A program made the translations under genes and the position numbers. This document shows positions 6,170-6,784 of a stretch of 6,784 nt of DNA, piece after piece. This DNA comes from Actinomycetota bacterium. Its GTDB lineage: Bacteria > Actinomycetota > Actinomycetes > Propionibacteriales > Nocardioidaceae. The stretch covers positions 1 through 6,784 of the forward strand of contig WLIH01000148.1 of the NCBI GenBank assembly GCA_009702305.1. The letters are read 5' to 3'. The notes under the pieces were generated by a model. That model had not been told where the DNA came from. It did no database searches and worked only from the letters and a program-made list of their open reading frames with translations. Positions within the stretch are counted from its first letter, which is position 1. Every line of letters starts with the position of its first letter.

Positions 6170-6784
6170 CAGTCGACCAGCGTCCGGCCGGTGAGGCGCA
6201 GGAAGACGTCCTCGAGCGTGGAGCGCCGCACCAGAGTCGCGACCGGCGCGAGCCCGCGCTCGTGCACCTTCGCGACCGTCTCCTCGCCGTCGGCGGTGTA
6301 GAGCAGCAGCCGGTCGGGCAGCACCTCGACCCGCTCCGCGAGGTCGGCCACCTGCTCGGCCAGGTCGGCGTGGGTGTCGCCCTCGGCAGCGACACCGAAG
6401 CGCAGCTCGGCGACCTCGCGCGTCGAGTGGTCGGCGATCAGCTGCAACGGCGACCCCTCCGCGACGATCAGCCCCTTGTCCATCACCACGAGGCGGTCGG
6501 TGAGCTGCTCGGCCTCGTCCATGTAGTGGGTGGTGAGCACCAAGGTCACGCCCTGCTGCTTGAGCCGGAAGAGTCGGTCCCAGACGACGTGGCGGGCCTG
6601 CGGGTCCAGGCCGGTGGTCGGCTCGTCGAGCAGCAGCACCTCGGGTCGGTTGATCAGGCTGCGCGCGATGGTCAGCCGCCGCTTCATGCCTCCGGAGAGG
6701 TCCTCGACCATCGCCGAGGCCTTCTCGGTGAGCTGGACGAACTCCAACAGCTCGTCGACACGCTCGCGGACCTCCTTGCGCGGC
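6169..6784 (-). CDS. ABC transporter ATP-binding protein, NodI/DrrA-like; N-terminus outside the window
   Basis: The C-terminal 204 residues of an ABC exporter ATPase. The start and Walker A lie beyond the right edge. In visible numbering the signature L-S-G-G-M is at 29-33, Walker B L-L-L-D-E-P at 50-55 followed by the D-loop T-T-G-L-D-P, and the H-loop histidine at 86 in T-T-H-Y-M-D-E-A-E-Q-L. All catalytic motifs that can be seen are intact. The frame runs unbroken to the edge (P-R-K-E-V-R-E-R-V-D-E-L), so a TTG at 6747 is an internal Leu codon, not a start. After about residue 120 comes the accessory C-terminal domain of the DrrA/NodI class, ending R-S-T-L-E-D-V-F-L-R-L-T-G-R. It powers the two permeases encoded directly downstream, overlapping the first by one base. 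Drug, polyketide or lipo-oligosaccharide export is typical of the class; the cargo here is unknown. Confidence 0.95.
   Translation of the reverse strand, partial: PRKEVRERVDELLEFVQLTEKASAMVEDLSGGMKRRLTIARSLINRPEVLLLDEPTTGLDPQARHVVWDRLFRLKQQGVTLVLTTHYMDEAEQLTDRLVVMDKGLIVAEGSPLQLIADHSTREVAELRFGVAAEGDTHADLAEQVADLAERVEVLPDRLLLYTADGEETVAKVHERGLAPVATLVRRSTLEDVFLRLTGRTLVD

Noticed and set aside
1..6784. Mobile element, defence system, phage or CRISPR content
   Set aside because: No transposase, integrase, nuclease, toxin-antitoxin pair, regular repeats or flanking direct repeats were seen. The genes are housekeeping or transport types with uniform composition.

Overview
The window looks like chromosomal DNA of a high-GC actinobacterium. 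The base composition is strongly GC-rich, codons end in G or C, GTG starts occur, and gene junctions are tight. Several protein types are typical of Actinobacteria: a DUF3046 protein, DinB proteins of the W-T-W-V-L type, and an MTAP next to a galE3-like epimerase. Nocardioidaceae or a related family is my best guess by feel of the sequences; no marker gene here proves it. I see no tRNA, rRNA, CRISPR array, insertion sequence, integrase or phage gene.

Layout from left to right. Positions 1-1158 (+) hold the 3' part of a polytopic membrane protein. It faces, across a 22-base gap, a block of genes that all read on the minus strand. In transcription order (right to left) these are: an ABC exporter ATPase cut by the window edge (6169-6784), two paralogous ABC-2 permeases (5357-6169 and 4546-5355), a 110-base gap, a DinB/methyltransferase fusion (3299-4435), a small DUF3046 protein (3045-3239), S-methyl-5'-thioadenosine phosphorylase (2221-3021), and an NAD-dependent sugar epimerase (1181-2224).

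Three functional units can be proposed. (1) The ATPase and two permeases form a complete DrrAB/NodIJ-like exporter, coupled by a TGATG junction and a TGA-G-ATG junction; its substrate cannot be read from the sequence. (2) MTAP and the epimerase are translationally coupled by a 4-base GTGA overlap. MTAP salvages methylthioadenosine and the epimerase acts on a nucleotide sugar. From memory, this pair with a convergent membrane protein resembles the M. tuberculosis Rv0535-Rv0536-Rv0537c arrangement. (3) The DinB/methyltransferase fusion and the DUF3046 protein lie between these units; their roles are unknown.

The points most worth a second look are a probable zinc-binding insertion inside the epimerase catalytic domain, the two-enzyme DinB/methyltransferase fusion, and a DUF3046 gene without recA or recX beside it. 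I do not see evidence of a clearly new multi-gene system.
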